Source: Candidatus Aminicenantota bacterium
GTDB taxonomy: Bacteria; Acidobacteriota; Aminicenantia; S016-38
Direction of reading: 5' to 3'
Assembly: GCA_027025175.1 (NCBI GenBank)
Contig: JALVRF010000082.1
Span: 1 to 38,950 of the forward strand
Length of the DNA stretch: 38,950 nt
The stretch's first letter is position 1. Each line of letters opens with the position of its first letter. Below the pieces are notes generated by a model. It was not told where the DNA came from. It ran no database searches and worked only from the letters and a program-made list of their open reading frames with translations. Shown in pieces: positions 8,326 to 16,394 of the stretch. A program made the position numbers and the translations under genes.

Positions 8326-9506
8326 CTAATCCCCCTGGCAAGTTCAAATATAGGAAGGTAGACTGAAAGTAGCATTATACCCACTATCAGCCCAAGGAAC
8401 AAGATGGTCAGTGGCTCAAGAATCCCCAGATACCTGCGAACCTTGAACTCAAACTCCTTTTCCAGGTAATCCGCCCCCTGGAATAGAAGTTCAGTGATCT
8501 CCCCGGAATTTTCCCCCACCTTTACCATCTCAATTCCCAGTTCCTCCACAGCCCCGGTCTCCTCCAGGGCCTGGGAAAGACTTAATCCCTCGCTGACCCT
8601 CTGGGGAACCAACGAAAGTTTTTCCCTTAAATACCCATTGGGAGAAGCCTCTGCAGCGGTCCGGGATGCCTGAACCACAGGAATTCCCCCATCAAGTAAA
8701 AAGGACATGGTTCTCAGGTAAAGGGACGATGAGATGAGAAAAATACCCTCCCCCAGGAAGGGAACGGAAAGTTTCAACCTTTCTATCCAGAGGTAAAGGG
8801 GTTTTATTTTCACCGAATATTTATAAAGAAGGGCCAGTAGAAAAAGGAAAAGGATTATCCAGAGCCAGTTTTTCTTCATGAAGGAGGAAACCGACAGTAT
8901 GAAAACAGTCAGGGTAGGCAGTTGAATATTGGTGTGTTTGTAAAAGGAGGCGAATCTGGGTATGACGAAGGTGGTCAGGAGAAAAACCAGAAACAGAGAT
9001 ACGGTTATAACTATGGTGGGGTATGTGAGGGATGCCTTTATCTTTGAATAAGTGCTTTCCATGAAGTTGGCGTAGTCCAGATACTTTTCCAGGGTAAATG
9101 CCAGCCTTCCGCTTCTTTCACCGGCGGCTAAGGCCGTTATAAAGAGAATTCCCAGGTCCCTGGAATAGGGTTTAAAGGCTTCCGAAAGATCTGCTCCGTC
9201 CACCACCCTTTCCCTGGCGCCGCTGAGAATCTCAAGGAGCCTGGGATTTCTTGTTCTGGAGATTATAAGGTCAAAGGCCCTCACGAAGGGAACTCCGGCC
9301 TTAACCAGGGCCAGGAGTTGCTGGGCGAAAATTATCCGGTCCCTCCAGCGAAGTTTTCCCCGGGAAAAGGTTATTTTCTTCTTCACCTTTAAAACGGCAA
9401 AACCCTTTTTCTCGTATATCTTACGGGCTTCCTCGGGACTTTCCGCCCAGCATTCCTCAGTCCATACTTTTTCCTCTGAGGCCAGTTTAACGGTGAATTT
9501 TGGCAT
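8322..9506 (-). CDS. GspF/PilC family inner-membrane platform protein
   Basis: QQLLALVKAGVPFVRAFDLI, LAAGERSGRL, ..MVKVGENSGEITELL.., LEPLTILFLGLIVGIMLLSVYLPIFEL. Confidence 0.93.
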   Translation of the reverse strand: MPKFTVKLASEEKVWTEECWAESPEEARKIYEKKGFAVLKVKKKITFSRGKLRWRDRIIFAQQLLALVKAGVPFVRAFDLIISRTRNPRLLEILSGARERVVDGADLSEAFKPYSRDLGILFITALAAGERSGRLAFTLEKYLDYANFMESTYSKIKASLTYPTIVITVSLFLVFLLTTFVIPRFASFYKHTNIQLPTLTVFILSVSSFMKKNWLWIILFLFLLALLYKYSVKIKPLYLWIERLKLSVPFLGEGIFLISSSLYLRTMSFLLDGGIPVVQASRTAAEASPNGYLREKLSLVPQRVSEGLSLSQALEETGAVEELGIEMVKVGENSGEITELLFQGADYLEKEFEFKVRRYLGILEPLTILFLGLIVGIMLLSVYLPIFELARGIR

Positions 9507-9901
9507 TAACCTAAGGGGGCCTCCTGAGGTATTTCCGCAATAACCGAAACCTCTATCTTCACATCTCTGGGAAGACGTGAGGCTTCAAAGATGAACCTGG
9601 CCGGGGGATTTTCCGGGAAAAACCTCTGGTAAACATCGTTCATTCCCTTATACTCGCTGAGATTAGAAAGGGCCACAATGACCATAACTACATGGGAAAG
9701 GCCAGAACCTGCCTCTTCCAGGATGGACTTTATGTTCTCAAAAACCCTCTCGGTTTGCTTCTGTATGGGGGGACCGCAGACGGTTTTGGTTTGAGGATCA
9801 ATGGGGAGTTGCCCCGACAGAAAAATAAACCCATTTGAAATTACGGCCTGGGAATAAGGGCCTATAGGCTCAGGACCCTTATCCGTAAAAAAAGTCCTCA
9901 T
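9506..9901 (-). CDS. ridA: RidA family reactive intermediate/imine deaminase
   Basis: GPYSQAVISNGFIFLSGQLPIDP, VFENIKSILEEAGSGLSHVV, NPPARFIFEASRLPRDVKIEVSVIA. Confidence 0.93.
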   Translation of the reverse strand: MRTFFTDKGPEPIGPYSQAVISNGFIFLSGQLPIDPQTKTVCGPPIQKQTERVFENIKSILEEAGSGLSHVVMVIVALSNLSEYKGMNDVYQRFFPENPPARFIFEASRLPRDVKIEVSVIAEIPQEAPLG

Positions 9902-9903
9902 CT

Positions 9904-10908
9904 TTATCCTCCATATTTTTCCATAAACTCTGCGAAAAGCTCCACATCCCTCTTGCTTCCTATCACCAGAGGGGTTCTCTGGTGGAGGTTTTCGGGCACT
10001 ATATCAAGGATTCTCCTCTTCCCGTCAGTGGCCGCTCCCCCTGCCTGTTCCACTATGAAGGCCAGGGGAGATGCTTCGTAAAGAAGCCTGAGTTTTCCCT
10101 GGGGGTGCTTTGAATCGGCGGGATAGAAGAAGATTCCACCCTTAAGCAGATTTCTGTGGAAATCCGCCACCAGGGAACCTATGTATCTGGCAGAATAGGG
10201 CCTGGACGTTACCCTGTCCTCCTCCCTTAAATACTCCACGAATTTCCTGATGGCCTCGCTCCATCGGTTGTAGTACCCCTCATTGGCGCTGTAAATTTTT
10301 CCCTTCTCCGGAATTTTTATGTCGTGGTGCGAGAGTATGAATTCGCCTACAGAGGGGTCAAGGGTGAACCCGTGGACCCCCTGTCCCGTGGTATAAACCA
10401 GCATGGCTGAGGAGCCGTAAATAACATAACCTGCCGCCACCAGGGCTGAACCGGGCTGGAAGAAGTCCTCCTCCACCGCATCCCCCTCTCCATTTTGCTT
10501 CTTCCATATCCCAAAAATCGTTCCCACGCTTACATTCACATCAATGTTGGAGGAGCCGTCCAGGGGATCAAAGGCAAAAAGGTATTTTCCTCTGGGAACA
10601 TCCTCGGGAATGGGGATAACCGATGCGGTCTCCTCCGAGGCCATGCCTGCCAGATACCCCCCACGGCTTAGAACCCCCACGAAGGTTTTAAGGGCGAATT
10701 CGTCAAGTTTCTGAACTTCTTCCCCGAAAACATTTATGGTGCCGGTGGCGCCTAAAATTTCCGCTATCCCTGCCCGGTTAACCTCCCTGTAAACTATCTT
10801 GGACGCTGTGGCTATGTCACTGAATAGACTTGAGAATTCCCCGGTGGCCTGGGGATATTTCCTCTGTTCCTCAATTATGAACCTTGAAAGGGTTATGTAT
10901 TCCTTCAT
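9904..10908 (-). CDS. fbp: Fructose-1,6-bisphosphatase class I
   Basis: FAFDPLDGSSNIDVNVSVGTIFGI, SRPYSARYIGSLVADFHRNLLKGGIFFYPAD, YEASPLAFIVEQAGG. Confidence 0.96.
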   Translation of the reverse strand: MKEYITLSRFIIEEQRKYPQATGEFSSLFSDIATASKIVYREVNRAGIAEILGATGTINVFGEEVQKLDEFALKTFVGVLSRGGYLAGMASEETASVIPIPEDVPRGKYLFAFDPLDGSSNIDVNVSVGTIFGIWKKQNGEGDAVEEDFFQPGSALVAAGYVIYGSSAMLVYTTGQGVHGFTLDPSVGEFILSHHDIKIPEKGKIYSANEGYYNRWSEAIRKFVEYLREEDRVTSRPYSARYIGSLVADFHRNLLKGGIFFYPADSKHPQGKLRLLYEASPLAFIVEQAGGAATDGKRRILDIVPENLHQRTPLVIGSKRDVELFAEFMEKYGG

Positions 10909-10925
10909 CTTCCCCTCCGGAAGAA

Positions 10926-10955
10926 ATTATAGTTTATTTGTTAATTTTAAAGCAA
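10926..10955 (-). promoter_or_regulatory. Candidate sigma70-type promoter of fbp
   Basis: Minus strand TTGCTT-N18-TATAAT, then a short leader with CCGGAGGGGAAG before the fbp ATG. Confidence 0.5.
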
Positions 10956-11924
10956 ATTTCCTATAAAGGGCCTCAGGTCCACTTCTTTACCTGCGGAACG
11001 GAAAAAATCCTCCAGCAAGTTCACATAATCTTCAACTTTTCCCCTCTCCACCACTGCCCCTATAACATCCCTTTTCCCCCCTGCGTAAAAACCCATGTCC
11101 TTGGCCCTTTTAACCAGGGAGGAAAGGTCTGTGCATCGGGTCCTCAGGTAAAAATTGAGATAATCGCCCTGAAGGCCCACCACCAGGTTTATTTTCTCAG
11201 GGGAACGGGCAAAAATCCTCCGGGTAAGGTCAGAGACTATCCTGAATCTGGTGGGAGTAAAAAGAAAGTTAACCACATCCCCTTCCATGAGCTTCGCCTC
11301 TTCCCTTCTTATTTCCTCCTCCACCATCTTCTCCACTCCGGTAAATTCCTCCCTTTCCAGAACCGACAAAAGAGGTTGGGAAAGGAGGTATTTGACCACG
11401 GAATAAACCCTTTCCCTATCTCCGGTTTTATATTGAAGGTCCACTATCTTGACAGCCTTCTTGAAGCGTTCAAAATCCTTTCCGTAAAATTCCTTCATCT
11501 CCTCCAGGATGGGGTCCCCATCCTTCAATTTAAACCCGTTGTCCCCGTAAATTCCCAGATACTCCATGTGGTTGTGGGGAAGGCGGAAAAGTTCCGTAAT
11601 AACCCTGGTGTTGGAGGGAGCCTCCCTTCCCTCCAGGGTAGGATTTATCATATCAATTCCCTCCACCCTTTTCCCGTGGTGATGGTCCACCACCTGAAAA
11701 CTGCCCAAGGAATTAAGAAAGAGGAGGTCCTCCTCTGGAAGGCTCATGTCAAGGAGAACCAGGCTCTCCGCTCCTGGTTCTCCTATTTTCTTCCTGTCTT
11801 CCGGAGAGAGAAAATAATTACCAATTTCCGGGGTAAAATATTTGAATTCCTCTCCCTTCACTCTTGTCCACAAAACCGCAGAGCCTATACCGTCCGCATC
11901 CCAGTGGTGAATAATCAGCCTCAT
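10947..11924 (-). CDS. DHH family phosphoesterase
   Basis: HHWDADGIGSA, LLDMSL, VVDHHHGKR motifs and C-terminal DHHA1-like region. Confidence 0.82.
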   Translation of the reverse strand: MRLIIHHWDADGIGSAVLWTRVKGEEFKYFTPEIGNYFLSPEDRKKIGEPGAESLVLLDMSLPEEDLLFLNSLGSFQVVDHHHGKRVEGIDMINPTLEGREAPSNTRVITELFRLPHNHMEYLGIYGDNGFKLKDGDPILEEMKEFYGKDFERFKKAVKIVDLQYKTGDRERVYSVVKYLLSQPLLSVLEREEFTGVEKMVEEEIRREEAKLMEGDVVNFLFTPTRFRIVSDLTRRIFARSPEKINLVVGLQGDYLNFYLRTRCTDLSSLVKRAKDMGFYAGGKRDVIGAVVERGKVEDYVNLLEDFFRSAGKEVDLRPFIGNLL

Positions 11925-11929
11925 AGGGG

Positions 11930-11955
11930 AATTTTACTGAAATTAATGTAAAATT
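11930..11955. promoter_or_regulatory. Symmetric divergent promoter candidate (8-10-8 inverted repeat with back-to-back TAAAAT)
   Basis: AATTTTAC (11930-11937) / N10 / GTAAAATT (11948-11955). TAAAAT on each strand lies 6-7 nt before the start codons at 11924 (-) and 11962 (+). No Shine-Dalgarno on either side. Confidence 0.5.
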
Positions 11956-11961
11956 AAAACC

Positions 11962-12702
11962 GTGGGAATTTCAGCGGTCATAATCACCCTCAACGAGGAG
12001 AAAAACCTCCCCAGGGCTTTAAAAAGCCTTGACTTTGTAGATGAGGTGCTGGTGGTGGATGCCTTCTCCAAAGACAGGACCGCCGAGATAGCGGAAAGTT
12101 TCGGAGCCAGGGTGTTCCGAAGGGAGTGGGAAGGCTATGCCAGCCAGAGAAATTTCGCCATGGAAAAGGCCACCCATCCCTGGGTTCTTTTCTTGGATGC
12201 CGATGAGGAGGTAAGTCAGGAACTCAGGGAGGAAATAATGTCCCTGGATTTTTCCGCCGACGGTTATCTCATAAGAAGGGAAAGTTTCTTCGCCGGAAAA
12301 CCCATGCACTGCTGCGGGTGGTGGCCGGACTGGGGGATAAGGCTTTTCAGGAAAGAAAGGGCAAGGTGGGAGGGAGAGTTGGTTCACGAAAGCCTGGTTT
12401 TTTCGGGAAAAACCCGAAGGCTTCGGGGAAAAATCCTCCATTATCCCTACCAGAGGCCCCGGGAACTATTCGAGAGAATGAACAAATACGCTAAACTATG
12501 GGCCCTCAGGGAAAGGGAAAGGAAAAACCCCTCCTGGCTCAGGGTATGCCTTCAGCCCGTGGGAACCTTCCTCAGTTCCTACATCCTCAAAGGGGGAATT
12601 TTTTGCGGATGGAGGGGTTTTACTGTGAGTTTTGCCCAGGCCTATTATTCTTTCTTAAAATATCTCCTGTTAAAGGAGGGAAAATGGACATTGAAAAAAT
12701 AA
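11962..12702 (+). CDS. Family 2 glycosyltransferase (WaaE/KdtX-like)
   Basis: ISAVIITLNEEKNLPRALKSLDFVDEVLVVDAFSKDRTAEIAESFGARV...WVLFLDADEEV; GTG start. Confidence 0.9.
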   Translation: MGISAVIITLNEEKNLPRALKSLDFVDEVLVVDAFSKDRTAEIAESFGARVFRREWEGYASQRNFAMEKATHPWVLFLDADEEVSQELREEIMSLDFSADGYLIRRESFFAGKPMHCCGWWPDWGIRLFRKERARWEGELVHESLVFSGKTRRLRGKILHYPYQRPRELFERMNKYAKLWALRERERKNPSWLRVCLQPVGTFLSSYILKGGIFCGWRGFTVSFAQAYYSFLKYLLLKEGKWTLKK

Positions 12703-13130
12703 TGGAAGAGGCCCGAAGGAGGATAGAGGAAAAAAAGGAAAAGGGATACTTTACCGATGAGGAAATAAGGGACATTGAGGAGATGGAACTGAAAATCCTT
12801 CCCGACGAGGCGGAAATACGCTCCTTTTACGAATCCCACCTTTACGGGGAGGTCTACCACCCACCCACAGGGATAAAAAAATGGATAAAGGATAAATTTC
12901 AGGACAAATTCTTCCGGTTCTTTTTCTTCTTCATGAGGCCCCTGCTAACCCCTGAGAAGATTGTAAAAAGCGTGGAATACATAAAAATACTCCACAACAT
13001 TTCCCACAGTCTCGTAACAGAACTTTCCAAACAGAGGCTCAAAACCCTGGAACTGGAGGCCCGGGTAAAATCCTTGGAGGAGAAGGTGGAAATTCTTGAA
13101 AGGAGGATAAGGGCCTACGAGGAAAAATGA
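12684..13130 (+). CDS. Coiled-coil protein of a glycosyltransferase locus, unknown function
   Basis: ATG at 12684 preceded by TAAAGGAGGGAAA. Translation MDIEKIMEEARRRIEEKKEKG...KTLELEARVKSLEEKVEILERRIRAYEEK; stop overlaps next ATG. Confidence 0.75.
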   Translation: MDIEKIMEEARRRIEEKKEKGYFTDEEIRDIEEMELKILPDEAEIRSFYESHLYGEVYHPPTGIKKWIKDKFQDKFFRFFFFFMRPLLTPEKIVKSVEYIKILHNISHSLVTELSKQRLKTLELEARVKSLEEKVEILERRIRAYEEK

Positions 13131-14272
13131 AAGTCGCCATAGTGGTACAGAGATACGGACTTAAGATAGCCGGTGGTGCCGAATACCACGCCCGGCTCAT
13201 TGCGGAGCACATGGCAAAACACTGGAATGTGGAGGTCCTCACCACCGATGCCGAGGATTATGTCCGCTGGAAGAGGGGGAATTTCCCAAGGGAGGAGGAA
13301 ATAAATGGGATTCTCGTAAAAAGGTTTCCTGTGGAAAGGGAAAGGGATGTGGTAAAGTTCGGTGCCCTCCAGAGGAGGCTAGAGAGGGAGGAACATACCC
13401 CTGAGGAAGAGGAAATGTGGATTGACGAGGAGGGGCCATACGCTCCTTCCCTCATAAAACACATAAAGAAAAACCGGGAAAAATATGACCTCTTCATTTT
13501 CTTCTCCTACAGGTACTATCAGAGCCTGAGGGGAGTGCCTGTGGCGGGCGAAAAGGCCCTTCTGGTCCCCACTGCAGAACACGACCCTGTACTTTATTTT
13601 CCCTTGGCCAGGAGGGTTTTCAGGAAAACCAGGGGATTTCTCTATAACTCCCACGAGGAAAAAGAACTCATAGAGAAAATCCACGGGATTTCCGCCCCCA
13701 ATGTAGTGGTGGGGGTTGGTATAAAGGAACACAGGGTAAAAGGGGGAAGGTTTAAGGAATATTCCCCCTACATGATTTACATAGGAAGGATTGACAGGAA
13801 CAAGGGGGCAGAGAGGCTTTTTTCCTATTTTCGCAGGTACAGGAGGAAACACCCCGGCCTCAAACTCCTCTTAGTGGGAAAACCCATTATTCCCATACCC
13901 GAGGATGAGGACATTGTTCATTTAGGTTTCCTTCCAGAGGAGGAAAAATGGGAAGCCTTAGCGGATTCCCTTTTCCTGGTTAATCCCTCCCATTTTGAAA
14001 GCCTTTCCATGATTCTCCTTGAGGCATGGTCCATCGCAAAACCGGTTCTTGTTTACGGAGGGTGCGAGGTCCTTCAGGGTCAGGTAAGGAGAAGCGGGGG
14101 AGGTCTTTACTTCAACGATTATTACGAATTTGAGGAAGCGGTGGAGATAATGAGGTCCCAGCCCGGGCTGCTTAAGGCCATGGGGGAGGCAGGAAGGGAA
14201 TATTACCTTGAAAACTACCGATGGGAGGTAATAGAGGGGAAATACCTCCAGATGGCGGAGGCTGTCCTATGA
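13127..14272 (+). CDS. Family 4-type glycosyltransferase
   Basis: VVQRYGLKIAGGAEYHARLIAEHMAKHWNVEVLTT; YIGRIDRNKGAERLFSYF; NPSHFESLSMILLEAW. Confidence 0.9.
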   Translation: MKVAIVVQRYGLKIAGGAEYHARLIAEHMAKHWNVEVLTTDAEDYVRWKRGNFPREEEINGILVKRFPVERERDVVKFGALQRRLEREEHTPEEEEMWIDEEGPYAPSLIKHIKKNREKYDLFIFFSYRYYQSLRGVPVAGEKALLVPTAEHDPVLYFPLARRVFRKTRGFLYNSHEEKELIEKIHGISAPNVVVGVGIKEHRVKGGRFKEYSPYMIYIGRIDRNKGAERLFSYFRRYRRKHPGLKLLLVGKPIIPIPEDEDIVHLGFLPEEEKWEALADSLFLVNPSHFESLSMILLEAWSIAKPVLVYGGCEVLQGQVRRSGGGLYFNDYYEFEEAVEIMRSQPGLLKAMGEAGREYYLENYRWEVIEGKYLQMAEAVL

Positions 14273-15327
14273 AGGTTCACCAGATGCTCCCCACTTTCAG
14301 TTATGGGGATGCCATAGGAAACCACACCTTGGCCATAAGGGATACCCTGAGGAAGACCGGATATACTTCTGAAATCTTTGCCTACAACCACGACCCCCGC
14401 CTGGCAGGCGAGGTTCGCTACTTCGCTGAACTGGAGGAGGAAATGGGGCCCGATGACATATTGATTTATCACTATTCCCTCTCCTCCCCGCTTTCCCTGC
14501 TCTACATGGAGCTAAACTGCAGGAAAATTCTGATTTACCACAATATAACCCCCCATCGTTTCTTTTACGACACCAATCCCACTTTAGCCAAGGAATGCTA
14601 CATGGGAAGAAGGTTCCTTCCGGACCTGGCCCCCTATACGGACCTGGCCTTAGGCGACTCCACCTACAACGAAGCGGAACTCAGGGAAGCCGGTTACAAA
14701 AGGACCGGGGTTCTTCCCATAATGATAGATTTTGAAAGGCTAAAAACCCCTCCCAGCCCTTCCTTTTCCCACGCCTTTGCCGACGGAAAGAAAAACATCC
14801 TCTTCGTGGGAAGAATTATAAACAACAAAAAATACGAGGACATAATAAAGGTTTTTCATTACTATCAAAAATACTTCAATCCCGAATCCCGGCTCATCCT
14901 GGCAGGAAATTACCGGGGATTTGAGAGGTATTACATGTCCCTATGGGAACTTGCCAGAAGGCTGGGGATTAGAAACCTCGTCTTTACCGGTCATGTAAGT
15001 TTCAGAGAACTTCTCTCCCTCTACAGGACTGCTGATCTTTTCCTCTGCATGAGCGAGCACGAGGGGTTCTGCGTTCCCCTTGTGGAGGCATTTTTCTTTG
15101 ATGTTCCTGTGGTAGCGTATAAGTGCTGCGCGGTAGAGGAAACCGCCAACGGTGGGGGAATTCTTTTTGACAGGAAGGATTTTCCCATTATCGCATCCAC
15201 CATACACCAGATCCTTTCCCGGGAGGAGTTCAGGCAAGAGGTCATTCAAAGGCAGAGAAAGGCCCTTTTAAGATACGAGAGGGGAAAACTTGAGAAAATC
15301 CTCCTGGCTTTTGTGAGGGGCCTATGA
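14269..15327 (+). CDS. Family 4-type glycosyltransferase (paralogue A)
   Basis: LFVGRIINNKKYEDIIKVF, LFLCMSEHEGFCVPLVEAFFFDVPVVAYKCCAVEETANGGGILF; start at 14269 overlaps the previous stop. Confidence 0.9.
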   Translation: MKVHQMLPTFSYGDAIGNHTLAIRDTLRKTGYTSEIFAYNHDPRLAGEVRYFAELEEEMGPDDILIYHYSLSSPLSLLYMELNCRKILIYHNITPHRFFYDTNPTLAKECYMGRRFLPDLAPYTDLALGDSTYNEAELREAGYKRTGVLPIMIDFERLKTPPSPSFSHAFADGKKNILFVGRIINNKKYEDIIKVFHYYQKYFNPESRLILAGNYRGFERYYMSLWELARRLGIRNLVFTGHVSFRELLSLYRTADLFLCMSEHEGFCVPLVEAFFFDVPVVAYKCCAVEETANGGGILFDRKDFPIIASTIHQILSREEFRQEVIQRQRKALLRYERGKLEKILLAFVRGL

Positions 15328-16394
15328 GGATAGTTCAGTTAGTGCCGGCCTTTTCCAGGGGGGATGCCATAGGGGAAGACGCCTTAGCCTTGGATAATTA
15401 CTTTAGAGTTCAGGGCTTAGAGTCCTGGATTGAGACCCCGGACATAAAAACCCCTCATCCCTCGGTGAGGGAATTGAACTTAAAGGGGCTGGCCTCCCTG
15501 GAAAGGGAAGATGTGGTCATCTACCATACCGCGGTGGCAACCCCCTATGCGGAGGACTTCCTTCAGTTCAGGGCGCGAAAGGTGGTCATAAATCACAACA
15601 TAACCCCCCCTGAATATTACAGGCCCTTTGCACCAGAAATTGCCGAACTTCTTGAGGCCAGCCTCAGGGAACTAAGAGCCTTCGTGGAAAACAAAGAGAA
15701 AATAGACCTTTTTATTGGGGATTCGGATTTCAATTCCCGAATGATAAGGGAAATGGGAGCCCAGGCTGTAACCGTGCCTCTGGCCATAAACTGGGAAAGG
15801 TTCAGGGGCAGGGAGAACCCCTATTTCCGCAGGATTTTCGCTGACCACAAAATAAATTTTCTTTTCGTGGGAAGGGTTGTTCCCAACAAAAAAATTGAGG
15901 ACCTGATAAGGTTCGTTTTCTATTTCAAGGAGATGATAAATCCTGCGGTGAGGCTCATCGTAGCCGGGAATTACCGCGCTCTCCCCAAATACGCCCATTG
16001 CCTTCAGGACCTGGCTTACCGTTTTCACCTTTCCTCGGACGAGGTGGTCTTTACAGGGTGGGTGGAAGAGGAGGAACTTCGGGCTCTTTACAGGGCTGCC
16101 CATGTTTTCGTCTCTGCCAGCGAGCACGAGGGATTTGGGGCGCCCTTCCTGGAAGCCTTTGAGTTTTCCCTTCCTGTCCTCGCCTTTAAAGCAGGCGCAG
16201 TTCCTGAGACCGTGGGTGAAGGGGGAATTTTAATGGAGGATAAAAACCCGGCCCTGTGGGGAGAAGTGGCCAACCTAATCCTGGAAGACGAAGAACTTCG
16301 CTCAGAGTTGATAAAAGGGGGAAAGAAAAGGCTCTCCTATTACAAAAGCCTGAACCCTCCCCACATGCTCCTTAATCTTATAAGAAATCTCTAA
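15324..16394 (+). CDS. Family 4-type glycosyltransferase (paralogue B)
   Basis: LFVGRVVPNKKIEDLIRFV, VFVSASEHEGFGAPFLEAFEFSLPVLAFKAGAVPETVGEGGIL; shares N-terminal GDAIG, NHNITP and GDSxFN patterns with paralogue A. Confidence 0.9.
   Translation: MRIVQLVPAFSRGDAIGEDALALDNYFRVQGLESWIETPDIKTPHPSVRELNLKGLASLEREDVVIYHTAVATPYAEDFLQFRARKVVINHNITPPEYYRPFAPEIAELLEASLRELRAFVENKEKIDLFIGDSDFNSRMIREMGAQAVTVPLAINWERFRGRENPYFRRIFADHKINFLFVGRVVPNKKIEDLIRFVFYFKEMINPAVRLIVAGNYRALPKYAHCLQDLAYRFHLSSDEVVFTGWVEEEELRALYRAAHVFVSASEHEGFGAPFLEAFEFSLPVLAFKAGAVPETVGEGGILMEDKNPALWGEVANLILEDEELRSELIKGGKKRLSYYKSLNPPHMLLNLIRNL

Noticed and set aside
9506-9901. RidA gene as a functional part of the secretion operon
   Set aside because: RidA is a widespread housekeeping enzyme, and its adjacency to pilC is adequately explained by genome compaction.
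10884-11951. 355-aa plus-strand ORF
   Set aside because: Antisense to the DHH gene and spans its promoter; no domain pattern.
12408-12424. Short palindrome TTCGGGAAAAACCCGAA in the GT2 gene considered as a terminator or operator
   Set aside because: Lies mid-gene within clear GT2 coding sequence with no T-run; probably chance.
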